The notes under the pieces were generated by a model. It saw only the letters and a list, made by a program, of their open reading frames with translations, ran no database searches and was not told where the DNA came from. This document shows positions 35,944 through 45,638 of a DNA stretch of 64,000 bases, in pieces. The DNA is from Sabethes cyaneus (taxonomy: Eukaryota; Arthropoda; Insecta; Diptera; Culicidae): positions 48,875,544-48,939,543 of the forward strand of contig NC_071354.1 in assembly GCF_943734655.1 (NCBI RefSeq). The letters are read 5' to 3'. Position 1 is the stretch's first letter. Every line of letters starts with the position of its first letter. The translations under genes and the position numbers were made by a program.

Positions 35944-36040
35944 CTAGCTGACCCGACAAACTTCGTATTGCCACAAATTAACCTGTGTTGTACATAAATC
36001 ATGAATCTCGGATGATCTTTGTCATCCGAGGAGTTTTGAG
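35944..36040 (+). repeat. Head fragment of the 142-bp-unit repeat family
   Basis: Begins ctagctgacccgacaaactt and matches 51503-51590 over about 80 bp (acctgtgttgtacataaatc, gaatctcggatgatctttgt). It then diverges, so this copy lacks the tandem modules. Confidence 0.8.
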
Positions 36041-36103
36041 GAGTTCAACCTTACATGATTCATTGTAGCAGTTACGTTACGTGTAGTCAGTAACTATGAA
36101 AGC

Positions 36104-36408
36104 ATCCCAGGTAACCAATAAGCATCTCCAATGCTATTCAAATATAGGCCAATAAGCATTTAAGTCGCCTTAAATGCTACTTAAATGCTATTTTGGCAAA
36201 ATATAAGCTACTTTACTGATAACCTTCTTATAGTGCTGACAATGCTAATTTACAGCTAATTACCGACACGAAGAATTTGAATACAATTTTGGATGCCGCC
36301 AATTTACAACACCTATGCAGTCAAAAAGCTAATATACAACAACGTGCATTATAAAATGCCAGATACGCTGATTTGCTGCTTATGTTAATGCTTATTAGTT
36401 ATCAGGAA
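36104..36408. mobile_element. MITE with AATAAGCAT-containing inverted ends
   Basis: The left end tcccaggtaaccaataagca and the reverse complement of the right end, ttcctgataactaataagca, are imperfect inverted repeats. The ~300-bp interior repeats aatgct and agcatt words and has no coding capacity. It lies ~120 bp upstream of the BEL 5' LTR. Confidence 0.65.
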
Positions 36409-36527
36409 TGGGTAGTTTAATTTGTATATGTATTTGCAATTTTTCCGCACAGTAAAGTAGAAAACAACTCCCCTGTCCCCTCATTGCATAGCCAGAAAGC
36501 GGATAGTAATATTCGCCATGATTGTAC

Positions 36528-36934
36528 TGTTCGCCGCAACAGCCCCTTGTAGCGTTTGCAACAAACGGTAACCGCCGCGACACGCTGATCCCGACAGTTG
36601 ATACAAACATCTCAACCGTCATGACATGATGACGGGCGAAATTGAGTGACAGAAGTAAGACATATATAGTGAGTTTTGGATCTTTGATATAAGATTGTTA
36701 CATTTTTCAGATTTCTCAATTATAATTGTTAAATGCAAATAAATACGGACTAGAAATCTACACTCTGTTGTGACTAGATAAGTGAATAATAGTACGGGAG
36801 ACTAAATTGTGAGTAGGAGAGGAAAGAGTACATTTTTATTCTAAATAAATTGATTTTCTAGCTTTGAGCTAATTACCACCCAAACCTGGGTCTGTGATAT
36901 TGCTGAAGGAACTCCCTCAAAATCTGGTGCAACA
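36528..36934 (+). repeat. BEL/Pao 5' LTR
   Basis: 407 bp, matching the 3' LTR except at three sites: C vs A in the ggtaaccgN context, A vs G in tttttcNgattt, and A vs C in attgttaNatgc. It contains an aataaa in caaataaatacgg and presumably carries promoter and polyadenylation signals. The gag-pol ATG is 25 bp downstream. Confidence 0.95.
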
Positions 36935-36958
36935 GATTCTCAAAGAATTTATCCTAAG

Positions 36959-39900
36959 ATGAATCAATCACACGTGCGGCAAACTCGGTCCCGAACAAAG
37001 GCCATGCAAAATACTAACCTCACTTTGGACGATGCTGATAAGGTATCGAGTTGTTCTTCCGAGAGCTCGTTTATTCCATCGATGATTGATATCGACGGCG
37101 GAGAAGGACAGGAATGCATCCGATGCAATCGACCAAACAACGCAGAACGATACATGGTGCAGTGCTCGAACTGCAACGGCTGGTGCCACTTTACATGCGC
37201 CAATGTAAACACAGAATCGGCACGGTCATCTAGTTTCGTGTGTGGATGTGTAACAAACGTTGCCGGACGAGTACCGAGCGTAATTAGTGGCATTTCGGAG
37301 ACCTCCAGTGTTCGAAAAGCTAGAGTGGAACGAGATCTTCAGCGTTTGCAGGAAGAACAAAAACTTTTGGAGGACCTAGAGAAGGAAAGGATTGAAAAGG
37401 AAAGAGCTTTGGTCGAGCGCGAACTACGTGAAAAGCTGGAGCGCGGGAAACAGTTCATAGCGAGGAAGCATGAATTGTTGAGTCAACAAGACGTTGATGA
37501 GGTGAAAAGTGTACGGAGCATGCGCAGTAGCCAACGAAGTACGCAACGAACTGCAGATTGGGTGAAGCGAACCGGGATCGCAGAGATTTCCGGTGAGGAT
37601 GTCGTTGGGAAGACATCTACGCCCCCGACTCTAAACGACGATCAACTAGAGAATGCAAATTCGAGTAATGCGCAGGAAGTACACCCCTCTTCTACCCCGT
37701 TAGGTACTCCTGCAGCTCTTGTTCCTCAAGCCGTTCATGATGCTACGGAATTAGAGGACAAATCGATTCCGGGTACCGTTCAAAGTCTCACATTTCATAA
37801 TCCCGAAGATTCAACAGCTGGCACTGTAGGAAATGGTGATGGCGGGAAACTACCCAATTTGTCCCACGTCAATCTTCAGCCGTTCCCAAGCATGGATATG
37901 CTGAAAATGGAAGTAGTTTCTGCGACGAATAGTGGAATGCTTCCGAAATTGAATCGGCCTTGCTACAAACGGTGGAGTGTGGAAACCGGGGAGCTACGCA
38001 AGCAAAATGCTCTACAACGACAAGCAGAAACTGATGCTCGAATGATCCAGGAATTGAACGCGAAACATCAACTGGAGGTGGACGAGGGGCGTAGGCGAGA
38101 GGTGGATCTAATAAATAAAATTAGGTCGCTGGAATCGCAAAATGCAACTGAGCGGAATCGAATTCGTGAATCGGAGGAAGGTTTGCGAGATCAGCTCGAA
38201 CAGCGCACTCAGCAACAAGCGGCTTTGCGGTCAGATATCAATCTTCTAAAAAAGCAACACGGCGAACAAATCGAGCTGCTTAAGAAACAGTATGGCGAGG
38301 AAATCGACAAACTTAACAGTCGTCACGGCCCTCAGCAAGCGGCACTCCGGGATACGATAAAACACCTGGAGAAAGAAATCGAACTGCAGCGTATGTCGGC
38401 GGTAGATTTACGCAAGCAGTTTGACCAGCGTAACCAGTACTGCGCAGAGCTTCAACACCAGGTGGTAGACCTGGAAAATGAAATTCGCCTTTTACGGGAA
38501 GCAGAAAAGACATCGCAAGTTGCGCGGGATGCGGCCAACGAACGAGAGGTTGAAGCGATGCGGCCCCGCAGGCGCACGGAAAAGGACGGTTTGGAGCCTC
38601 GCGAGTCGGCCCAAGAAGAAGTACAAGGCAATAATAGGGCCGGTAACGACAGGCAATCGGTGTTGGGTCCAAATCCGGGGTTGGTTCCCCACAACACTCT
38701 CGGGAACTTGGGGCCGTCTCCTCAACAGCTAGCGGCTAGACAGGTGGTCACCAAAGAGCTACCAGTTTTCTCCGGAGATCCAGTCGACTGGCCACTTTTT
38801 ACAAGTAGTTACCAGAATTCCACGGAGCTATGTGGTTACTCCGATGCAGAAAATCTTCTTCGGTTGCAACGTAGCCTTCGAGGTGCCGCCAAGGACGCAG
38901 TCAGCAGCTTCTTGCTTCACCCGTCAACGGTTCCTCAAATCGTGTCAACATTACAGCAACTCTACGGTCGTCCGGAGCAGATCGTCAACAACATGATTGC
39001 GAAAGTTCGATCAGTTCCACCACCGAAGGCGGACAGATTGGAAACGTTGGTAAGTTTCGGGCTTGTTGTACAGAATCTTTGCGGGCATCTAAAGGCTGTT
39101 GGGTTGGAAAAACACCTGTCGAATCCAATTCTGCTGCAAGAGCTGGTTGACAAGCTACCAGCAACGGTGAAGTTTAGCTGGGCGCTTTACCAAGATCAAG
39201 TTCCACTAGCAGATCTGCAAGTGTTCAGCGACTACATGGGTAAGGTATTATCGGCAGCGAGCGGTGTAACGCAACATGTGGGCGTCCCTCAAAAGTTTGT
39301 GAAAGAGGAACGGAGTAAGCCGAAGGAGAAATCGTTCGTGAACACGCATATTCCGACAGATCAGCAGATAGGCAAGCGCCGCGAGGAAGCCGAGAATGGT
39401 GTTCCCAGCGACAGAGTACAGAAGCCGAGAGACGGTGGTACACGTAACAAATCGTGTGTAGTCTGTAATCGTGACTGTCATGGACTGAAGAATTGTGTGG
39501 CTTTCAAAGCTTTGGACATCGATAGTAAGTGGAAAGCAGTAAAGACACATAGACTGTGCTCGCGATGCCTCATGCCACACGCACGTTGGCCCTGTAAAGG
39601 AGAAATTTGTGGGGTCAATGGGTGTCCGAAACGGCATCACCGGTCATTGCATTTTGAGCCCCCAGTAGAATCAAAATATACCGGTGCAGTAGTTAGCGTA
39701 CATCGCCAGCCCTCGTCTTCAACGCTTTTCCGCATCCTCCCGGTAACCTTGTTTGGGCAAAACGGTCAGCTCAACACGTATGCCTTCCTAGACGACGGAT
39801 CATCTGTGACGTTGGTAGAACGATCCATTGCAGACGCGCTTGGAGCCCGCGGCGATGTGGAAACATTGCACCTTCAGTGGACCGGAGGAATCAACAAGAA

Positions 39901-42900
39901 GATCACTGGGGCAGAAGTCGTCACAATGGACATAGCCGAAATGGGTGGGCGTAAACGGTTCAAGCTTACCGATGTATACACCGTCGGAAACCTTGGGCTC
40001 CCTCAACAAACTTTAAATTTCACAGAACTTGCAACACGGTTCGACCATCTCAAGAATCTTCCAGTGAAGGGCTTTGATTCGGCGGTACCGGGAATTCTCA
40101 TTGGTCTCAGTAACGCGCATCTGTTAGCTACGCTTAAACTTCGACAAGGCAGATCTGACGAGCCGATAGCCACGAAGACCAGGATTGGGTGGGCGATATG
40201 TGGCAGTCTGCGAAAGCCTATCGTGCATCGACAACTACATATGAATACTGAGCCGTCTAACGCTGAGCTGCACGAATACGTCAAACACTTCTTCGACATC
40301 GAGAGTCTGGGGGTTGCGGCTGCAGCAACCGTCAAAGGAGTAGAGGAACAACGTGCTTATAAGATACTAGCAGAAACCACGCGGCGACAGGAGAACGGGA
40401 AGTTTGAAACAGGGCTACTCTGGAATCACGATTATGTCGAGTTCCCGGACAGCAGGCCTATGGCGGAGCGACGCTTCAAATGTCTTGAAAAACGATTGGC
40501 ACGGAACCCAGCCCTGTATGACAGCGTTCGTCAGCAAATTGTGGACTTCAAATCCAAGGGATACATCCACGAAGCAACGAAGGAGGAGTTGGATGGCTAC
40601 GATCTGCGGCGCACTTGGTACTTGCCGATTGGAGTGGTGGTCAACGAGAAGAAGCCCGGTAAAATCAGAGTAATCTGGGACGCAGCAGCGAAGGTGGATG
40701 GCGTGTCGCTTAATTCGATGCTGTTGAAAGGTCCAGATCTCTTAACACCGTTACTGTCCGCATTGTTCCAGTATCGGGAACGACAAGTTGCAGTCTCCGC
40801 AGACGTCAAGGAGATGTTCCTGCAAATCATGGTTAGAGCACAGGATCGCAGCGCACTACTGTTCCCGTACAGGGATTCCCCCGAATTACCGATGAGTATC
40901 ATGGTCTCCGACGTAGCAATCTTCGGTGCGGCCTGCTCACCAACGCAGTCTCAATACATTAAGAACTTGAACGCTTCGGAACATGAGTTGGAGTTTCCAC
41001 GAGGAGCAGCGGCAGTGATAAAGAAGCACTACGTGGATGACTATGTGGACAGTTTCGATACTGCGGAAGAAGCGATTGAGGTAGCCAAGGAAGTAATCGA
41101 GATTCACAGACGAGCAGGATTCCATATTCGCAACTGGATGTCCAGTAACCGATTCGTGTTGGACAGCTTGGGCGAGGCGAATCTGAAACAATCGAAGGCC
41201 ATGCTACCGGACAAAGAAACCGCATTCGAACGAGTACTGGGAATGGCGTGGCAGCAAGACGAGGACATCTTTACGTTTTCGCTACAGTTTTCTGAGAGAG
41301 TACAAAATCTAATGGACGGTACTACGATTCCTACAAAGCGAGAGATGCTTCGACTCGTCATGAGTATTTTTGACCCTTTGGGATTGGTGGGATCGTTTGT
41401 CATCCACGGTAAAATCCTCATTCAAGAGGTCTGGCGCTCGAATACGGAATGGGATAGCAGGATTCCAATGAATATCGCGACGCGTTGGATGGAGTGGACA
41501 GCAGCACTCAAGCAGATGGAAGGCATACGTATTCCTCGTTGTTACTTTCCCAACTACCATCCGGATAGTTTCAAATCGCTTGAACTTCACGTGTTTGTAG
41601 ACGCGAGTGAGCAAGCTTATGCAGCGGTTGCATATTTCCGCATCGTGGATAATGGACAGGTCAGGGTCGCTCTAGTCTCGTCAAAGACGAAGGTGGCACC
41701 GTTACGAGGATTATCGATACCACGAATGGAATTGATGGCAGCATTGCTGGGAGCTCGATTGCGGAAGACTATTGAGGAGAGTCATTCGTTGACGATACGC
41801 AAAACCTATTTCTGGAGTGATTCATCGACAGTTTGCTCCTGGATTAAATCAGACGTTCGAAGGTATCGGCAGTTTGTAGCCTTCAGAGTGAACGAAATTC
41901 TGAGCCTGTCAAGTATCGACGAATGGCAATGGATCTCGACCAAGGTCAACGTCGCGGACGAGGCAACCAAGTGGGGGAAGGGACCCGTTTGCAATGTGGA
42001 TAGTCGCTGGTTTCGAGGACCGGACATCCTGTACGAAAACGAGAGAGCATCGACAACGATTGCGGAAGAAGCCATCGATGAAAGCGACAAGGAATTGCGT
42101 GAGGCGCACGTGCACAGTCATCTGGTCAGACACCCAGTGATCGATGTGGATAGGTTTTCGAAGTTCGAACGACTGCTGCGTTCTACAGCGTATGTTCATC
42201 GTTTCGCCGATAGAGTACGTTCGTTGGGTGGATCCACGGATACTGTCGGACTGACGAGCGAAGAAATACGGAAGGCCGAACGTACACTGTGGATGACTGC
42301 GCAAACTGAGGCGTTCCCAGACGAAGTGTTCATCTTGAAGAAGAATCGTGAAGAAGGACGAACTGGTGGGAAGCAATTAGGATCGTCAAGTAAACTGTTT
42401 AAGCTATCTCCATTCTTGGACGAGCATGGAGTATTACGTGAAGCAACTCGAGCCGCAGAGGCAGAGATACTGTCGTATGATCAGAAGTTTCCCATAATCT
42501 TACCCAGAAAACACCGAATCACGGAACTGCTGCTGGACTATTATCACCGAAAATACCGTCATGCAAACGACGAAACCGTCGTTAACGAGCTGCGTCAAAG
42601 GTTTTCCGTTTCACGGCTGCGAGTTGAAGTACGTATGTCCAGGAAACGCTGCATATGGTGCCGTGTTTATAAAGCGATGCCGGTAGCTCCAAAAATGGGC
42701 CCACTTCCGTCGGTCCGGTTGGAACCCTTCGTACGCCCCTTCTCGTATGTGGGTGTTGACCTCTTCGGTCCCTACTTGGTGAAAATTGGAAGAGGAGTGG
42801 CAAAGCGGTGGGTCTGCTTGTTTACGTGCCTGACAATACGGGCTATCCATCTAGAGGTAGTGGCTAGTCTATCTACGGATGCGTGCAAGAAGGCGATAAG

Positions 42901-43774
42901 GCGATTCATTGCACGACGTGGTTCCCCTCAAGTGATCTACTCCGACAACGGGACAAATTTTGTTGGAGCGAATCGGGAGTTGCAGGAAGAAATGAAGAGG
43001 ATCAACGAGGAGTTGGGTAGTACTTTCACAAACGCCCACACCCAGTGGAGGTTCAACCCACCTGCCGCCCCTCACATGGGGGGTTGTTGGGAAAGAATGG
43101 TCCGGGCAGTGAAAGCAGCCTTAGCGTTTGTTCCGGTAGTGCGAAAGCTCGACGACGAGTCGTTCGCTACAGCACTTGTAGAAGCCGAAAGTATGGTGAA
43201 CTCTCGACCGCTCACCTTCGTTCCTCTAGATACAGCCAATCGTGCATCTCTGACTCCCAACGACTTCCTACTTCTGAGTTCAAACGGAGTACGAGAACCG
43301 GAGAAGTTCCCTACGGATTCTGGAATGGCCCTGCGGAGTAGCTGGAACCTAGTAAAACACACTTTGGATAACATTTGGCGTCGTTGGGTGAGGGAGTATC
43401 TACCAACGATAACTCGGCGGACGAAATGGTTCCAGGACGTAGCACCAATAAAAGTAGGAGATCTAGTTCTCGTGGTTGACGAAAACGTGCGGAATAGGTG
43501 GTTGCGAGGACGGGTAGTCCGAGCATTTCCGGGAAAGGATGGAGTGATTCGCCGGGCAGAAGTGCGGACTTCTGGTGGGTTACTAAAGAGACCTGCTACA
43601 AAGTTGGCATTGCTGGACGTCGTAAGCTCTGGTGCCGCCAAATCGGAAGTTGTGGCGACACGGGGGGGAGGATGTTCGCCGCAACAGCCCCTTGTAGCGT
43701 TTGCAACAAACGGTAACCGACGCGACACGCTGATCCCGACAGTTGATACAAACATCTCAACCGTCATGACATGA
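36959..43774 (+). CDS. BEL/Pao gag-pol polyprotein
   Basis: A single 2271-residue frame. In order: a Cys/His finger of PHD type (residues ~50-100: CIRCN, CSNCNGWCHFTC, CGC); charged coiled-coil stretches (~105-165 and ~360-530); a Gag domain of the DUF1759 kind starting LPVFSGDPVDWPLF (~601); a Cys-rich knuckle region (~833-890); an aspartic protease with LDDGSS (~944); reverse transcriptase with YVDD (~1358); RNase H with FVDAS (~1548); and an integrase with the D,D,E triad in VDLFGPY (~1934), SDNGTNF (~1996) and GCWERMV (~2045), followed by a BEL-specific C-terminal domain. The last ~33 codons run into the 3' LTR. All catalytic motifs look intact. Gag-Pol presumably assembles particles that copy the RNA and integrate the DNA. 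Confidence 0.97.
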   Translation: MNQSHVRQTRSRTKAMQNTNLTLDDADKVSSCSSESSFIPSMIDIDGGEGQECIRCNRPNNAERYMVQCSNCNGWCHFTCANVNTESARSSSFVCGCVTNVAGRVPSVISGISETSSVRKARVERDLQRLQEEQKLLEDLEKERIEKERALVERELREKLERGKQFIARKHELLSQQDVDEVKSVRSMRSSQRSTQRTADWVKRTGIAEISGEDVVGKTSTPPTLNDDQLENANSSNAQEVHPSSTPLGTPAALVPQAVHDATELEDKSIPGTVQSLTFHNPEDSTAGTVGNGDGGKLPNLSHVNLQPFPSMDMLKMEVVSATNSGMLPKLNRPCYKRWSVETGELRKQNALQRQAETDARMIQELNAKHQLEVDEGRRREVDLINKIRSLESQNATERNRIRESEEGLRDQLEQRTQQQAALRSDINLLKKQHGEQIELLKKQYGEEIDKLNSRHGPQQAALRDTIKHLEKEIELQRMSAVDLRKQFDQRNQYCAELQHQVVDLENEIRLLREAEKTSQVARDAANEREVEAMRPRRRTEKDGLEPRESAQEEVQGNNRAGNDRQSVLGPNPGLVPHNTLGNLGPSPQQLAARQVVTKELPVFSGDPVDWPLFTSSYQNSTELCGYSDAENLLRLQRSLRGAAKDAVSSFLLHPSTVPQIVSTLQQLYGRPEQIVNNMIAKVRSVPPPKADRLETLVSFGLVVQNLCGHLKAVGLEKHLSNPILLQELVDKLPATVKFSWALYQDQVPLADLQVFSDYMGKVLSAASGVTQHVGVPQKFVKEERSKPKEKSFVNTHIPTDQQIGKRREEAENGVPSDRVQKPRDGGTRNKSCVVCNRDCHGLKNCVAFKALDIDSKWKAVKTHRLCSRCLMPHARWPCKGEICGVNGCPKRHHRSLHFEPPVESKYTGAVVSVHRQPSSSTLFRILPVTLFGQNGQLNTYAFLDDGSSVTLVERSIADALGARGDVETLHLQWTGGINKKITGAEVVTMDIAEMGGRKRFKLTDVYTVGNLGLPQQTLNFTELATRFDHLKNLPVKGFDSAVPGILIGLSNAHLLATLKLRQGRSDEPIATKTRIGWAICGSLRKPIVHRQLHMNTEPSNAELHEYVKHFFDIESLGVAAAATVKGVEEQRAYKILAETTRRQENGKFETGLLWNHDYVEFPDSRPMAERRFKCLEKRLARNPALYDSVRQQIVDFKSKGYIHEATKEELDGYDLRRTWYLPIGVVVNEKKPGKIRVIWDAAAKVDGVSLNSMLLKGPDLLTPLLSALFQYRERQVAVSADVKEMFLQIMVRAQDRSALLFPYRDSPELPMSIMVSDVAIFGAACSPTQSQYIKNLNASEHELEFPRGAAAVIKKHYVDDYVDSFDTAEEAIEVAKEVIEIHRRAGFHIRNWMSSNRFVLDSLGEANLKQSKAMLPDKETAFERVLGMAWQQDEDIFTFSLQFSERVQNLMDGTTIPTKREMLRLVMSIFDPLGLVGSFVIHGKILIQEVWRSNTEWDSRIPMNIATRWMEWTAALKQMEGIRIPRCYFPNYHPDSFKSLELHVFVDASEQAYAAVAYFRIVDNGQVRVALVSSKTKVAPLRGLSIPRMELMAALLGARLRKTIEESHSLTIRKTYFWSDSSTVCSWIKSDVRRYRQFVAFRVNEILSLSSIDEWQWISTKVNVADEATKWGKGPVCNVDSRWFRGPDILYENERASTTIAEEAIDESDKELREAHVHSHLVRHPVIDVDRFSKFERLLRSTAYVHRFADRVRSLGGSTDTVGLTSEEIRKAERTLWMTAQTEAFPDEVFILKKNREEGRTGGKQLGSSSKLFKLSPFLDEHGVLREATRAAEAEILSYDQKFPIILPRKHRITELLLDYYHRKYRHANDETVVNELRQRFSVSRLRVEVRMSRKRCIWCRVYKAMPVAPKMGPLPSVRLEPFVRPFSYVGVDLFGPYLVKIGRGVAKRWVCLFTCLTIRAIHLEVVASLSTDACKKAIRRFIARRGSPQVIYSDNGTNFVGANRELQEEMKRINEELGSTFTNAHTQWRFNPPAAPHMGGCWERMVRAVKAALAFVPVVRKLDDESFATALVEAESMVNSRPLTFVPLDTANRASLTPNDFLLLSSNGVREPEKFPTDSGMALRSSWNLVKHTLDNIWRRWVREYLPTITRRTKWFQDVAPIKVGDLVLVVDENVRNRWLRGRVVRAFPGKDGVIRRAEVRTSGGLLKRPATKLALLDVVSSGAAKSEVVATRGGGCSPQQPLVAFATNGNRRDTLIPTVDTNISTVMT
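43662..43672 (+). other. BEL polypurine tract
   Basis: An eleven-base purine run gggggggagga immediately before the 3' LTR, the expected primer site for plus-strand DNA synthesis. It overlaps the gag-pol frame. Confidence 0.8.
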
Positions 43775-44079
43775 TGACGGGCGAAATTGAGTGACAGAAG
43801 TAAGACATATATAGTGAGTTTTGGATCTTTGATATAAGATTGTTACATTTTTCGGATTTCTCAATTATAATTGTTACATGCAAATAAATACGGACTAGAA
43901 ATCTACACTCTGTTGTGACTAGATAAGTGAATAATAGTACGGGAGACTAAATTGTGAGTAGGAGAGGAAAGAGTACATTTTTATTCTAAATAAATTGATT
44001 TTCTAGCTTTGAGCTAATTACCACCCAAACCTGGGTCTGTGATATTGCTGAAGGAACTCCCTCAAAATCTGGTGCAACA
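43673..44079 (+). repeat. BEL/Pao 3' LTR
   Basis: 407 bp, partner of 36528-36934 with three mismatches. It contains the end of the gag-pol frame and its stop codon (43772-43774). Confidence 0.95.
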
Positions 44080-44214
44080 GTACAACATTTCGCCGAATAT
44101 CATTTTGCGAAAAACCTTAAGCGGAATGTACCGTTTCACGGAATTTTTTTTTGTGGAAAGTACCATTTCGCGATCCTCTCCTTACTCGCTGTCGCTCATT
44201 CCAGGAAACCCAGG

Positions 44215-45112
44215 TAGACCTAGGAAAATAAATAAACCTAGACAGTAGTGATTTCTGCGGGGAGTTCCGACGGCGGATCGCCGGCAACACTTGCGGCCGT
44301 CTCGCTCTGAATGATCTAGTGTTACCATAGATAGTTTTTGTGGTCTTGTTATTGATTAATGTTTTATGGAAGAGTCTCGAATTTCTCGAGTTCGATTAGT
44401 TTTTGAGTTTCGCAAAAATTTCTGTTTTATTTGTATGAAAGTCCATATCCCCCTACCACAGGGGTAGGGTAGAGGTCTCTAACTATCATAAAATAAAATC
44501 AAGACTCAAAACTCTCCTACATGCTAAATTTGGTTCCATTTGCTTGTTTAGTTCTCGAGTTATGAGGAAATTTGTTTTTCTGTTGTATAGAAGCCCCCCC
44601 TCCTAAAAAGGTAAGAAGTCCTAATTCATCATGGAAAAAATGGTTGCCTCCAAAAACACCCACATGCCAAATATGGTTCCATATGCTTGATTAGTTCTCG
44701 AATTATGAGGAAATTTGTATTTCATTTGTGTAGAAGCCCCCCTCTTAAAGTGGGGAGGGGTCCTAATTCACCATAGAAAATATTTTTGCCTCCAAAAACC
44801 TCCTCATGAAAAATTTGGTTCTATTTGCTTGATTAGTTCTCGAGTTATGAGGAAATTTGTATTTCGTTTGTATAGGAGCCCCCCTCCTAAAGTGGGGAGG
44901 GGTCCCAATTCATCATAGAAAAATTTTTTGTCTCCAACAACACAGACATGCCAAATTTGGTTCCATTTGCTTGATTAGTTGTCGAGTTATGAGGAAATTT
45001 GTGTTTCATTTGTATGGGAGCCCCCCCCCCCTCCCTCTTAGTGTGGGGAGGGGTCTCTAACCATCACTAAAACCTTTCCTGGCCCCAAAAACCTCTAAAT
45101 ACAAATTGCAGT
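44215..45112 (+). repeat. 142-bp-unit repeat family, array with leader module
   Basis: A leader (ataaacctagacagtagtga, cggcggatcgccggcaacac) resembles sequence at 26790-26870 and 51600-51660. It is followed by tandem modules spaced exactly 142 bp at 44707, 44849 and 44991, measured on the shared tgaggaaatttgt block. Each has a C-run/G-run pair (ccccc...gggga) that could form a hairpin. It lies ~130 bp downstream of the BEL 3' LTR. Confidence 0.85.
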
Positions 45113-45202
45113 AATAAAGATATAACTGTTTTACAATCCTAGCACCCTTTTGAAAATGATAAGGGTAACGAAAGAATCCACGAATATTCACCAGTCACGT
45201 GA

Positions 45203-45463
45203 CCAATTTATCATTTAGGTCGCGGTTGCACCAAATTTGGATTGTATTTTGCCTTAAAATCAAATGCAAGGGCATCCATGGGCAACGTATTTCTTAAAGG
45301 ATTCGCCTTCAGAAAATTTTATGAGTCACATCGCATCGGAGAGGTCTTGTGTTGTGTTGAAGTAGACGGCCAAGTTGAGGTGCTTTGGTTAGACAAAGAT
45401 ACTCTGGAGCGCGAAAGTCAAGCTGAAACGGACTTTCCTGCAGTCGATAATAATTTGCAGTAG
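45203..45463 (+). CDS. Unrecognised short coding frame upstream of Ser-rich ORF
   Basis: The frame is open from 45203 to a TAG at 45461 and encodes up to 86 residues, including ARASMGNVFLKGFAFRKFYE and CCVEVDGQVEVLWLDKDTLE. The first ATG in frame is the Met within ARASMGNV. The mixed hydrophobic and charged composition looks protein-like rather than repeat-derived, but I recognise no family. Because the next frame (45639-46841) also lacks a good start, the two may be exons of one gene or pieces of a broken one. A noncanonical intron or frameshift between them cannot be settled by eye. It ends with an acidic tail (DFPAVDNNLQ). Confidence 0.4.
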   Translation, partial: PIYHLGRGCTKFGLYFALKSNARASMGNVFLKGFAFRKFYESHRIGEVLCCVEVDGQVEVLWLDKDTLERESQAETDFPAVDNNLQ

Positions 45464-45638
45464 ACAAGATCACAAGAATTCAGATTCACCTTGCATACGA
45501 ATTTTAATACGCTGCGGAAAATCCATGGAAAAACTCAAATTTCCGCAACGACTGAAAATCCGTAAGCATTGTGTCGGGGTTTTTAGACTGGAGCTTCCTT
45601 TCACGTAAGCTTTTTCAATAAATACTGCATAAATCAAG

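Larger units (their letters stand above)
36528..44079 (+). mobile_element. Full-length BEL/Pao LTR retrotransposon
   Basis: 7552 bp bounded by 407-bp LTRs that begin TGTTCGCC and end TGCAACA, flanked by a 4-bp duplication gtac (36524-36527 and 44080-44083). The LTRs differ at only three positions that I could find, so insertion was recent. One uninterrupted gag-pol frame fills the interior. A purine run (gggggggagga, 43662-43672) directly abuts the 3' LTR as the polypurine tract. A primer-binding site complementary to a tRNA was not identified. The element appears structurally intact. Confidence 0.97.

Noticed and set aside
37000..43767. Antisense frames of up to 231 codons across the BEL gag-pol gene
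   Set aside because: They are shadows of the coding strand, start and stop at random relative to domains, and include the LTR.
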